The translations under genes were made by a program, and so were the position numbers. A stretch of 33,182 bases of DNA from an uncultured Bacilli bacterium (GTDB lineage: Bacteria; Bacillota_I; Bacilli_A; RF39; UBA660): assembly GCA_947625635.1 (NCBI GenBank), contig CANQPA010000013.1:1-33182 (forward strand). Direction: 5' to 3'. How positions within the stretch are numbered: the stretch's first letter is position 1; each line of letters opens with the position of its first letter. Positions 11,770 to 20,702 of the stretch are shown piece after piece. The notes under the pieces are model-generated. The model saw only the letters and a program-made list of their open reading frames with translations, was not told where the DNA came from and searched no databases.

Positions 11770-12534
11770 ATGGGATTTTTTGATAAGGTAAAAAATATGT
11801 TTACAGAAGAAGTTGAAGATGATGATGTAAAAGTTGAACAAATAAAAAAAGAAGTGACTCATGTTTCAATTGAATCTCCTAATGCAAAAAAGGATGATGA
11901 TAATGAATTTGAAAGTGATATAATTAGTTTTAAAATGCCTAAAGAAGAAGAGAAAAGTAAGCCTGTATTTTTTGATGATAATGATTTTAATGATTTGAAT
12001 TTTGCTCAAAACATGGAGAAAAAAACAGAACCGATAGAAAAGAGAAAAGAAATTTATGGAATAAAACATGCTGTCGAAAAGCCTACTGAGGAGAAGAAAA
12101 TTTTTAAACCTACTCCAATAATCTCTCCTGTGTACGGAGTTCTCGATAAAAATTATCATAAAGAGGATATAGTATCAAGAAAGGTTGAGTCAAAAAACAT
12201 TGATCAAAATGGTGAACCATCTATAGATTCTATTAGAAATAAAGCATATGGAACACTTGAAGACGAACTTGAAAATACTTTGTTTGGAAGTAATTCAATA
12301 TTGTTTAAGCGAGATGAATCAAAAGAAGAAGAACAAGTTACAGAAGTGGATTCAGATGTACTTTCAGATTTAACTGATGATATAAGTAAAGAATTGGATG
12401 AGTTATTAATAAAAAAAGAAAAGTATTCTGATCAAGAAAAAAAATCTAGTAAAAATGAAGACACTAATATAGATGATGAAGATTTATTAGGATTTATAGA
12501 TTCGACTTTATATAAAAAAGGAGAGGATGAATAA
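11770..12534 (+). CDS. acidic, probably disordered protein with SepF-like N-terminus and a conserved-looking FKPTPIISPVYGVLDKNY motif
   Basis: MGFFDKVKNMFTEE start; highly charged low-complexity body; cotranscribed with DUF948/YtxH-type genes. Confidence 0.6.
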   Translation: MGFFDKVKNMFTEEVEDDDVKVEQIKKEVTHVSIESPNAKKDDDNEFESDIISFKMPKEEEKSKPVFFDDNDFNDLNFAQNMEKKTEPIEKRKEIYGIKHAVEKPTEEKKIFKPTPIISPVYGVLDKNYHKEDIVSRKVESKNIDQNGEPSIDSIRNKAYGTLEDELENTLFGSNSILFKRDESKEEEQVTEVDSDVLSDLTDDISKELDELLIKKEKYSDQEKKSSKNEDTNIDDEDLLGFIDSTLYKKGEDE

Positions 12535-12821
12535 TGGTTATAAATTTAAATGATTTCTTATTAGTTACAATCTACCTAATTTTAATAGTTTTATTAATAA
12601 TTTTAATAGTTTTAGGAATAAAATTAATTAAGACATTAAAAAAAGTAGATATTGTAATAGACGATGTAAATACAAAAATGAATAAAGTTAATGGTGTTTT
12701 CGATATAATAGACAGGACGACTGATTATGCTTGTTCTATTAGTGATAAAATAATAACTGCAATTTCTAATTTTATTAATGGCTTATTAAAAAAAAGGAAA
12801 GGAAATGATTTAGATGAGTAA
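12534..12821 (+). CDS. DUF948-like membrane protein
   Basis: N-terminal TM helix plus DVNTKMNKVNGVFDIIDRTTDYACSISDKI; adjacent to YtxH-like ORF. Confidence 0.65.
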   Translation: MVINLNDFLLVTIYLILIVLLIILIVLGIKLIKTLKKVDIVIDDVNTKMNKVNGVFDIIDRTTDYACSISDKIITAISNFINGLLKKRKGNDLDE

Positions 12822-13224
12822 AAATAAAAAAGGATTCGGTAAATTTTTGTTAGGTGCCGGAATAGGAGCTGGACTTGGAATGTTACTTACTAAAAAAAAT
12901 GGTAAAGAGAATAGAGAACAATTAAAAAGATCAATAAATGATTTAACTGATAAAGTAAAAAATATTGATTCAGAAGAGGTTAAACAAAATATAAAAAACA
13001 AAATTGATGATATAATGTTTGAGCTTTCTGATTTAGATAAAGAAAAAGTTTTAAAGATAGCTAAAAAGAAGGCTGAATCAATTAAAGCTAAATCAGAAGA
13101 ACTAGTTGAATATGTGATAGAAAAAGGTACACCTATGTTAGAGAAGACAGCGTCTGTGTTAAAAGAGAAAGCTATATTAGTTACTAAAGAAGTTTTGAAT
13201 AAACTGGAACAAGAAGAAAAATAA
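12814..13224 (+). CDS. YtxH domain protein
   Basis: FGKFLLGAGIGAGLGMLLTKKNGKENREQLK glycine-rich TM followed by Lys-rich helices. Confidence 0.8.
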   Translation: MSKNKKGFGKFLLGAGIGAGLGMLLTKKNGKENREQLKRSINDLTDKVKNIDSEEVKQNIKNKIDDIMFELSDLDKEKVLKIAKKKAESIKAKSEELVEYVIEKGTPMLEKTASVLKEKAILVTKEVLNKLEQEEK

Positions 13225-13254
13225 TTCTTCTTTGTTTGTTAACGAGGTGATATA

Positions 13255-13701
13255 ATGAAAAAGGGAAAAGATAATTCTAAGACTATAAAAATTATTATAT
13301 TTTCTATTATTGCTATTGTTGTAATTTTGCTATTTGTTTTGATATATAATAATTTATTTTCTGGATCAGGAAGTAATAGATTAGAAGGCATATCTAGTCA
13401 TATTATAACTAAAGATGAGATGGAATCTGTAAAAGGAAAATTGAATGAATTAGAAAATATTGACAGCGTAGATGTTAATACAAATCCTAAAACTAAAATA
13501 GTAAAGATATTTGTTAGATTGAAAGATGATATTGAATTTGATAAAGTAAAGACTATTAGTAATGAAGTACTAACAGATTTTAGTGAGGATAATTTAAAAT
13601 TTTATGATATTGAAATATTTGTAGAAAGTTTAAATTCAGAAAGTACGGTATATCCACAAATAGGGTACAAGCATAAAACTAGTTCGGAATTTGCATGGTA
13701 A
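13255..13701 (+). CDS. hypothetical single-pass membrane protein
   Basis: KTIKIIIFSIIAIVVILLFVLIYNN TM segment; RBS gaggtgat. Confidence 0.6.
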   Translation: MKKGKDNSKTIKIIIFSIIAIVVILLFVLIYNNLFSGSGSNRLEGISSHIITKDEMESVKGKLNELENIDSVDVNTNPKTKIVKIFVRLKDDIEFDKVKTISNEVLTDFSEDNLKFYDIEIFVESLNSESTVYPQIGYKHKTSSEFAW

Positions 13702-13711
13702 TAGGTGAGTT

Positions 13712-15787
13712 ATGAAAAAGAATAAGAAAAAAATTATAGTGTTAATAACGATCTTACTAATAGGTGTTATAATTGCTATATCTTATCATTTTTTGAGTTC
13801 AAAAAGAGAAAATTCATTGACATTGGATGAAAATAAATGGATAGATTCTAACAAGTATGATGTAATAGACATTGCTTTAACCAATGATATGCCAATTTTA
13901 AGTTATGATGGTTCGGGAATAATTTATGATTATCTTAACTATGTATCTGAAAAGTTATCGTTAGAATTTAATGTGGTAAATTATAAAGTAGATGACGTAT
14001 CGGAGTATTCACATAAAGTCAATATAGTAGATAAGGTTTCAGATGATGATATAGTTTTATTGGAAGATAATTTAATTTTAGTTATGAATAATAATATTAA
14101 ATATTCAAAAATAGAAGATATAGATAATTTGAAAATAGGAGTATTGTCTTCGGATGTTGATAAATTATCGCCATATTTTAATAACAAAAATATACAATTT
14201 ATAGAATATCAAACATATTCTGAACTTAAATCTAGTTTGTTAAATTCTAAGACGAACTTAGATCAAGAAATTAGTGATACTACTGTTGATGGAATAATTG
14301 TATTAAAAACAGTATTTACAAAAGAATTGATAGAAAATAATTATAATGTTTCTTTTCAATTCAATAATTTAAGAAAATATTTTGTTTTATCAATAGATAA
14401 TGATCCAATATTAAATAGTATATTATATAAAAATTTTAACATATGGAAAGAAGAAAATTATAATAATTCATACAACACAAATTTATTGGATAGTTATTTT
14501 AAATTCAAAAATATAAGTGATATTGATCAAAAAAATTTGAGAAGTAAAAATTATGTTTATGGATTCATAGATTATGGGATATATAATAACCTTAAAAACA
14601 ATAAAATTTCAGGTTTGAGTGAGATTATTTTAAAAGATTTTAATAAATTTTCTTCATTATCTATAACTTATACTAGATATAATAGTATTAGCAAATTATT
14701 AAAAGATTTTAATGAACATAAAGTAGATTTTGTTTTAAATATTTCTGATAGTTCTGATTATAACAACGAAACATATAATACTGTTGGAGTGTTTGATAAA
14801 AATTTGGCTATTGTTTCAGGAATAAATAACAATTATATAATAGATGATATTAATTCGTTAATAGGTAAAGAAGTCCTAATTATTAAAGATTCTTTTTTAG
14901 AAAAATACTTAATTGATAATAATGTAAAATTTAAATCTTATAATAATATGGATGACTTGATGAAAGATTTTAGTACAAATGATGTTTCTATAATAGAATT
15001 AGAAAACTATAATTATTACAAATCATCAGCCTTAAAGGATAGTAAAATAAATTGTCTATTAAATATACCTGGGCAATACAATTATGTTATTGATAATAAT
15101 AATGAAAATGCTATTTTTAAGGATTTATTTAATTTTTACTTATCTTATACTTCTATGAATAAATTATTAACTACTAACTATAGTTCTATAGCATATGAAA
15201 ATACTAACATAGTTCTTATTTTGGTTTTAATAATAATAATATTGTGTTTTTACTTAGTAATAGATTTTTCTAGTCACATTAGAACAATGATAAAGACAAT
15301 AAAGAAAAGTAAAAAGATTAAACTTTCAAAGGAAGATAAGATAAAATACATAGATCAATTGACCTCTTTAAAAAATAGGGCATATCTTAATAGTCAAATT
15401 GAAAAATGGGATGACTCTGAGGTGTATCCTCAATCAATAATTATAATAGATTTAAATAATATTTCTTATATTAATGATAATTATGGAAGAGAAGAGGGGG
15501 ATAAAGTAATAACTGAGGCAGCAAATATATTGATTCAACATCAGTTACACAATAGTGAAATTATACGTACTGATGGTAATGAGTTTTTAATTTATTTGGT
15601 TGGTTATAATGAGAAACAAATAATATCATATTTAAGAAAGTTGAATAAAGAATTAAAAGGCTTGTCTCATGGGTTTGGTGCAGCAAGTGGATATAGTATA
15701 ATAACTGATGCTATTAAAACAGTGGATGATGCAGTAAACGAGGCTACAATTGATATGAAAAATAATAAAGAGGATATTAATTATTAG
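13712..15787 (+). CDS. membrane protein with tandem extracytoplasmic SBP_bac_3-like domains and a degenerate GGDEF domain
   Basis: Two periplasmic-binding-like segments, TM near residue 500, then IDQLTSLKNRAYLN...IIRTDGNEFLIYL, where the GGDEF position reads DGNEF. Confidence 0.8.
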   Translation: MKKNKKKIIVLITILLIGVIIAISYHFLSSKRENSLTLDENKWIDSNKYDVIDIALTNDMPILSYDGSGIIYDYLNYVSEKLSLEFNVVNYKVDDVSEYSHKVNIVDKVSDDDIVLLEDNLILVMNNNIKYSKIEDIDNLKIGVLSSDVDKLSPYFNNKNIQFIEYQTYSELKSSLLNSKTNLDQEISDTTVDGIIVLKTVFTKELIENNYNVSFQFNNLRKYFVLSIDNDPILNSILYKNFNIWKEENYNNSYNTNLLDSYFKFKNISDIDQKNLRSKNYVYGFIDYGIYNNLKNNKISGLSEIILKDFNKFSSLSITYTRYNSISKLLKDFNEHKVDFVLNISDSSDYNNETYNTVGVFDKNLAIVSGINNNYIIDDINSLIGKEVLIIKDSFLEKYLIDNNVKFKSYNNMDDLMKDFSTNDVSIIELENYNYYKSSALKDSKINCLLNIPGQYNYVIDNNNENAIFKDLFNFYLSYTSMNKLLTTNYSSIAYENTNIVLILVLIIIILCFYLVIDFSSHIRTMIKTIKKSKKIKLSKEDKIKYIDQLTSLKNRAYLNSQIEKWDDSEVYPQSIIIIDLNNISYINDNYGREEGDKVITEAANILIQHQLHNSEIIRTDGNEFLIYLVGYNEKQIISYLRKLNKELKGLSHGFGAASGYSIITDAIKTVDDAVNEATIDMKNNKEDINY

Positions 15788-15789
15788 GA

Positions 15790-15827
15790 AAAAAGTAATA
15801 TCGAATTAACGTTTGATATTACTTTTT
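15790..15827. terminator. terminator after the GGDEF gene
   Basis: AAAAAGTAATATC / GATATTACTTTTT, 13-bp stem. Confidence 0.75.
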
Positions 15828-15874
15828 ATTGACTAAAACATTTGTTTGTGCTATTATTATGATGGTGATATTAC

Positions 15875-16648
15875 ATGATTATAAAAAAAATAATTAAAAT
15901 TAAAAATAATAAATATAAAATAGTTTTCGATGATATTTCAGTAGATACGTATGATGATGTTATAATCAATAATAATTTACTAAATAAAAAAAACATATCG
16001 AATGATATTTATAATAAAATATTATCAGATACTGCTTATTATAGTGCATATGATAAATCACTTAAATATGTGTTAAAAAAAAGAAGAAGTAAAAAAGAGG
16101 TTTTATTATATTTAGATAAAAATAATGTATCCAGTAAGTTTAAGAATAAAATAATTGATAGATTAGAATCTTTAAATTTAATAAATGATATAGAGTTTTG
16201 TAAATCTTATATAAATGATAAACTTTATTTAAGTAGAATTGGTATTAATAAGATAAAAACTGATTTGCTTGCACATGAAATATCAAATGATATTATTGAA
16301 AATGAGTTAAATAATATTGATAATGATTTTTTTTATAATCGGTTAGAAAAAATAATAGTAAAAAAAATAAATAATAATCGTCATTATTCTCAGAAATATT
16401 TAAAACAAAAAATTTTAAATGAAATGATAAATTTAGGATATCCTAAGGATACTATTTTGCAATTAATTGATAAAAATATGATAAAAAATGATGAAATAAT
16501 AAAAAATGAATTTTATAAATTATATAATAAATTAAAAATAAAATATAGTGAAGATATTTTGAGAAATAAACTAATGAATAAGTTGACACTGAAGGGGTTT
16601 GATGTTGACGATATAAATAATTTATTAAATGAAGAACTTAAAAATTAG
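15875..16648 (+). CDS. recX: regulatory protein RecX
   Basis: SLKYVLKKRRSKKEVLLYLDKNNV, LNLINDIEFCKSYINDK, IGINKIKTDLLAHEIS; typical RecX repeats. Confidence 0.9.
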   Translation: MIIKKIIKIKNNKYKIVFDDISVDTYDDVIINNNLLNKKNISNDIYNKILSDTAYYSAYDKSLKYVLKKRRSKKEVLLYLDKNNVSSKFKNKIIDRLESLNLINDIEFCKSYINDKLYLSRIGINKIKTDLLAHEISNDIIENELNNIDNDFFYNRLEKIIVKKINNNRHYSQKYLKQKILNEMINLGYPKDTILQLIDKNMIKNDEIIKNEFYKLYNKLKIKYSEDILRNKLMNKLTLKGFDVDDINNLLNEELKN

Positions 16649-16756
16649 ATATGTAAACAGATGTTTAATAAAATATTTATAAGTCATTATATGTTAAATC
16701 TTTGATGTAAAAAATACATTTATATTTAAAAATTTTTACTGATTTGTATAATAAAA

Positions 16757-16780
16757 AGAAGTAAGTTAATTCTTACTTCT
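16757..16780 (-). terminator. terminator of the prsA-like gene
   Basis: AGAAGTAAG/CTTACTTCT stem, T-run on the minus strand. Confidence 0.65.
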
Positions 16781-16825
16781 AATCATATAAAATTTTTTTA
16801 CAAAAACTTTTGAACTTTAAGAAGA

Positions 16826-18079
16826 TTATTTATCTTCTGTTTCTTGTTCATCAGTTTGTTTATCGTCTTCGTCATTCTTATTAGTTGCATTCTTAATAGT
16901 TGCTTTATATGAAGCCTTTATAGCGTCATCTTTTATAGATAATTTATACTGTTTTCTTAACTCATCCCATTTAGATACTTGTAAAGTTGTATCTTCAGAT
17001 AATAATTTTTCAGCATAAGCAAGTTTTACCTCTTCTTTAATGTCGTCATATTTTTCAACAGGTTTTGAACCTATTTTTAAAATTATATGATATCCATAAG
17101 AAGTTTTAACAGGTTCTTTTGTATATTCTCCATCTTTTAATTTATTTGATGCCTCAAAGAATTCTGATAAAACATCTGATTTAGAGAAGTCTTCAATCAA
17201 TCCACCCTTTGAGTAAGTTGCAGCATCATCCGAATTTTCTTTTGCTAATTCATCAAATTTATCTTCTAACTTGTCTTTACTAGTTTTTTCTAGTGTTTTA
17301 ATTAAGTCAGCTGCTTTATTATAGGCTTCTTTTTCGGCTTTTTCAGTGTCTTCAGCTTCAGAATCAACTTCAATTAAAATATGTTTAACTGTTAATTTGT
17401 CAGAGTAGTTATCTTTGTAATAGTTCTTTAAGTCTTTTTCATCTGCATTATCTCCTACAAATTTTTTAACAGCTAAAGTTTTTTTGTAATCTTCAAGAAC
17501 ATAATTCCTAAATTCATCTTCTGTAGTAATTCCTGTTAATCCTACATAATTTTTTAAGAATGTCTCTAGATCTACTCCATAATATTCAGCATAATCTTTA
17601 TAGTAATTTACAACCTCGTCAACATAATCTTCGTCATCTTTCGTTATTGAAACTTCTTTGTCAGCAATATAAGTATCTATTAAATCAACTAATGAATTTG
17701 TTCCATATGATTCTTTTAAATTTTCATATAATTCATTTGCAGTAATGGTTTTACCATTCAAAGTAGCAATAATTTCCTCACCTTTAGTAGTTTTTGGAAC
17801 TCTTTTTGTACTAAGAACTAAAAGTAAAATTCCAATAAGTAAAATTATTATACATACAGCTATAAAAAATGGTGTATCTTGTGTATATTTAACTATACAT
17901 TCTTTTATTTTTCCTTTTCTTTTCCTTTCTTTTTTTACAACTTTCTCAGCAATTTCTTCTTTTTTTGTTTCATTCTTTTTCACTTCAACTTTTTTTGCGT
18001 TGTTATTTTTAGAAACTGTAGATTTAGTCGTTTTTTTATTTTTATCCTTATTATTCTTTTCTGATGATTTCTTTGGCAT
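16826..18079 (-). CDS. PrsA/parvulin-type peptidyl-prolyl isomerase with Lys-rich cytoplasmic tail and TM anchor
   Basis: KHILIEVDSEAEDTEKAEKEAYNKA...LAKENSDDAATYSKGGLIEDFSKSDVLSEFFEASNKLKDGEYTKEPVKTSYGYHIILKI (parvulin domain). Confidence 0.88.
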   Translation of the reverse strand: MPKKSSEKNNKDKNKKTTKSTVSKNNNAKKVEVKKNETKKEEIAEKVVKKERKRKGKIKECIVKYTQDTPFFIAVCIIILLIGILLLVLSTKRVPKTTKGEEIIATLNGKTITANELYENLKESYGTNSLVDLIDTYIADKEVSITKDDEDYVDEVVNYYKDYAEYYGVDLETFLKNYVGLTGITTEDEFRNYVLEDYKKTLAVKKFVGDNADEKDLKNYYKDNYSDKLTVKHILIEVDSEAEDTEKAEKEAYNKAADLIKTLEKTSKDKLEDKFDELAKENSDDAATYSKGGLIEDFSKSDVLSEFFEASNKLKDGEYTKEPVKTSYGYHIILKIGSKPVEKYDDIKEEVKLAYAEKLLSEDTTLQVSKWDELRKQYKLSIKDDAIKASYKATIKNATNKNDEDDKQTDEQETEDK

Positions 18080-18230
18080 TTTAGCCTCTCCTTTCTATAT
18101 AAATACGATGTGTATTCATCATACACTTACTATTTTAACAAATAAAAGCTTAAATTTCAACATAAATGCTCACATATTTATAAAAAATTCATAAAATACT
18201 GTGAAATGATAAAAAAGGAGGAAAGATTAT

Positions 18231-18317
18231 ATGTGTTGTAATTCTGGTGTATCTGGAGCAGCTATTGTTTTAGTATTATTTATTCTTTTAATAATCATAC
18301 TTGGTGCATATATTTAG
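18231..18317 (+). CDS. YjcZ-family-like sporulation micro-protein (28 aa)
   Basis: MCCNSGVSGAAIVLVLFILLIIILGAYI; RBS aaaggagg; resembles the YjcZ pattern (GFALIVVLFILLIIVGA). Confidence 0.72.
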   Translation: MCCNSGVSGAAIVLVLFILLIIILGAYI

Positions 18318-18327
18318 GAGGTGTAGA

Positions 18328-18459
18328 ATGAGTACAAATAATTCTTGCTGTGAAAATAATAATACACAAACAGGATGCTGTAGAAATAATAGCGGTTTTG
18401 TAATAATAATAGTTTTATATATTTTACTTGCTATCATAATAGGCTCTTGTTTGTATTAA
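18328..18459 (+). CDS. YjcZ-family-like sporulation micro-protein (43 aa)
   Basis: MSTNNSCCENNNTQTGCCRNNSGFVIIIVLYILLAIIIGSCLY; RBS taggaggt, immediately downstream of the first micro-ORF. Confidence 0.72.
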   Translation: MSTNNSCCENNNTQTGCCRNNSGFVIIIVLYILLAIIIGSCLY

Positions 18460-18482
18460 AAAGAGGTTGCCTCTTTTTTTTT
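18458..18482 (+). terminator. terminator of the YjcZ-like pair
   Basis: AAAAAGAGG-TTG-CCTCTTTTTTTTT. Confidence 0.85.
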
Positions 18483-18593
18483 AGATAATAAAATAACATA
18501 TAACGTAGAATTTTTATTATAAATTTTTTATAAATATATTTACAGTCATATAAACTATTGATATAATTTATTTATTAGAACTTAGGTGATTTT

Positions 18594-19721
18594 ATGATTT
18601 ATTTAGATTATAGTGCTACCACAAAAGTAAATGATGAAGTACTTGATACTTTTATAAAATGTTCAAAAAAGTTTATCGGTAATCCAAATTCATTACATTT
18701 GTTAGGTGTTGAATCAAAAAAAATAATTGAACTTGCAACAAAACAAATAGCAAGTCTTTTGAATGTAAATGAGAATGAAATAATATATACAAGTGGTGCT
18801 TCAGAATCAAATAATATGGCTATAAAAGGGATTTGTGAAAAATATAAAAATAGAGGCAATCATATAATAACTACAAAATTAGAACATTCATCTGTTTCTA
18901 TGCCTATAAATTATTTGAAAGAATTGGGATATACTGTTGATTATGTAAAATTAGATAAAAATGGGCAAGTAGATTTGGAAAATTTACAAGAATTAATTAC
19001 AGATAAAACAATTCTTGTATCAGTATGTGCTGTAAATAGTGAAGTTGGCATACTCCAACCTATAGAAGAAATTGGTAATATTGTTAGTAACTACAAAAAG
19101 TGCTTTTTTCACTGTGATGTGACACAAGCTATAGGAAAAATAGATATAGATTTATGTAAAGTCGATTTAGCTAGCTTTTCAGCACACAAATTTTACGGAA
19201 TCAAAGGTATAGGATGTTTAATCAAAAAGGAAAAAATTGATATTATTCCATTAATACATGGAGGAAAAAGTACTAGTATTTATAGAAGTGGAACGCCTGC
19301 TTTACCTTTAATTGTATCACTTTCTAAAGCACTTAGACTTTCATATGAAAATATAACACAAAAAGAAAAATATGTTCATAAATTAAATAAATATTTAAAA
19401 GAAAAATTAGATAAATATGATAAAGTACGAATAAATAGTAATGATAAATCAATTCCCCATATACTTAATATAAGTATAATAGGGGTAAAACCAGAAACTA
19501 TGTTACACGCTTTAGAAAAATACAATATATACATATCGACTAAGAGTGCTTGTTCTTCATCCAATGCTAAATCAGAAGCGGTGTATGAAGTTACTAAAAA
19601 TGAACAAAGTGCAAAATCGAGTATTAGAATAAGTTTATCACATTTAACGACAATAAATGAACTTGATGAATTTATTAAATATTTTGATGTTTGCTATAAT
19701 GAATTGACATTCTTAAAATAA
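18594..19721 (+). CDS. cysteine desulfurase family protein
   Basis: YLDYSATTKV, TSGASESNNMAIKG, HCDVTQAIGK, SFSAHKFYGIKGIG (PLP Lys), STKSACSS (catalytic Cys). Confidence 0.95.
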   Translation: MIYLDYSATTKVNDEVLDTFIKCSKKFIGNPNSLHLLGVESKKIIELATKQIASLLNVNENEIIYTSGASESNNMAIKGICEKYKNRGNHIITTKLEHSSVSMPINYLKELGYTVDYVKLDKNGQVDLENLQELITDKTILVSVCAVNSEVGILQPIEEIGNIVSNYKKCFFHCDVTQAIGKIDIDLCKVDLASFSAHKFYGIKGIGCLIKKEKIDIIPLIHGGKSTSIYRSGTPALPLIVSLSKALRLSYENITQKEKYVHKLNKYLKEKLDKYDKVRINSNDKSIPHILNISIIGVKPETMLHALEKYNIYISTKSACSSSNAKSEAVYEVTKNEQSAKSSIRISLSHLTTINELDEFIKYFDVCYNELTFLK

Positions 19722-19841
19722 TTTTATTTACATTAAATATGTAAAGTTTTCATAAATATATTTATAATTATTGACAAGTATGGTTATGCGTTTGTTATAA
19801 TTAAGATACAAGGGTAATGATATATTTATGGAGATGATAAT

Positions 19842-20672
19842 ATGAATAACGTAATAGATGGAAAAGAAACTAGTATAACTATAGAGGAAGAAGTAAAACA
19901 ATGCATAAAAGGTTGTATAATAAGGCCTTCAGTGGCGGTTATTCAAGTAGGAGATAATGAATTAAGTGAGACTTTTATTAAATTAAAAGAAGATGCTTGT
20001 AATAGAGTAGGAATTTATTTCAGATATTATAAATTTGAAGACGGGACTTCAGAACTTACAATAATAAATAAAATAAAAGAATTAAATAATGATGATTATG
20101 TAAATGGAATAATGATCAAATTACCGTTACCAGAGAAATATAATGAAAAAAGATTGTTAAATACTATTATAAATAGTAAGGACGTGGATGGACTTACTGA
20201 TATAAATATAGGTAGACTCTTAAGTGGAAGAAAAACAATTATTCCAAGTGCTGTTTTATCTATATTGACTTTACTAAAAGAAAATAACATCGAATTAAAA
20301 GGTAAGGATGTTGTCATTGTTGGTAAGGGTAAAACTGTAGGCAGACCATTAATTAGTGTTTTATTGAATGAAGGTGCGACTGTTACAATCTGTCATTCAA
20401 ATACCTTAGATATAAAAAGACATACTCTTAATGCTGATATAGTTATTTCAGCAACCGGTGTAAAAAATATAATAACAGAAGATATGGTTAAAGAAAATGC
20501 TATTGTAATCGGAGTGGGATGTTGTATTGAAAAAGGAAAAATTTTAGATGATATAGATAGCAAAGTATTAGAAAAGAACTCTATAGTTATCAAGGCATTA
20601 GACTCTATAGTTCCACTAACAGTTTCAATGTTTTTAAAAAATACATTACTTTGTTATAGTAATAAAAAATGA
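19842..20672 (+). CDS. folD: divergent FolD-like methylenetetrahydrofolate dehydrogenase/cyclohydrolase
   Basis: GIMIKLPLPEKYN, SKDVDGLTDINIGRLLSG, KGKDVVIVGKGKTVGRPLISVLLNEGATVTICHS; several canonical motifs altered. Confidence 0.85.
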   Translation: MNNVIDGKETSITIEEEVKQCIKGCIIRPSVAVIQVGDNELSETFIKLKEDACNRVGIYFRYYKFEDGTSELTIINKIKELNNDDYVNGIMIKLPLPEKYNEKRLLNTIINSKDVDGLTDINIGRLLSGRKTIIPSAVLSILTLLKENNIELKGKDVVIVGKGKTVGRPLISVLLNEGATVTICHSNTLDIKRHTLNADIVISATGVKNIITEDMVKENAIVIGVGCCIEKGKILDDIDSKVLEKNSIVIKALDSIVPLTVSMFLKNTLLCYSNKK

Positions 20673-20702
20673 CCTATTATAAAAAATTATTTCATAATAG
20701 GT
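20672..20702. terminator. bidirectional terminator between folD-like and tmcAL
   Basis: ACCTATTAT / ATAATAGGT plus TTTTCTTT. Confidence 0.75.

Noticed and set aside
17745-18194. 149-aa plus-strand ORF antisense to the prsA-like gene
   Set aside because: Shadow ORF: Phe/Ser-rich complement of the Lys-rich N-terminal tail, no RBS; the sense frame has a clear parvulin domain.
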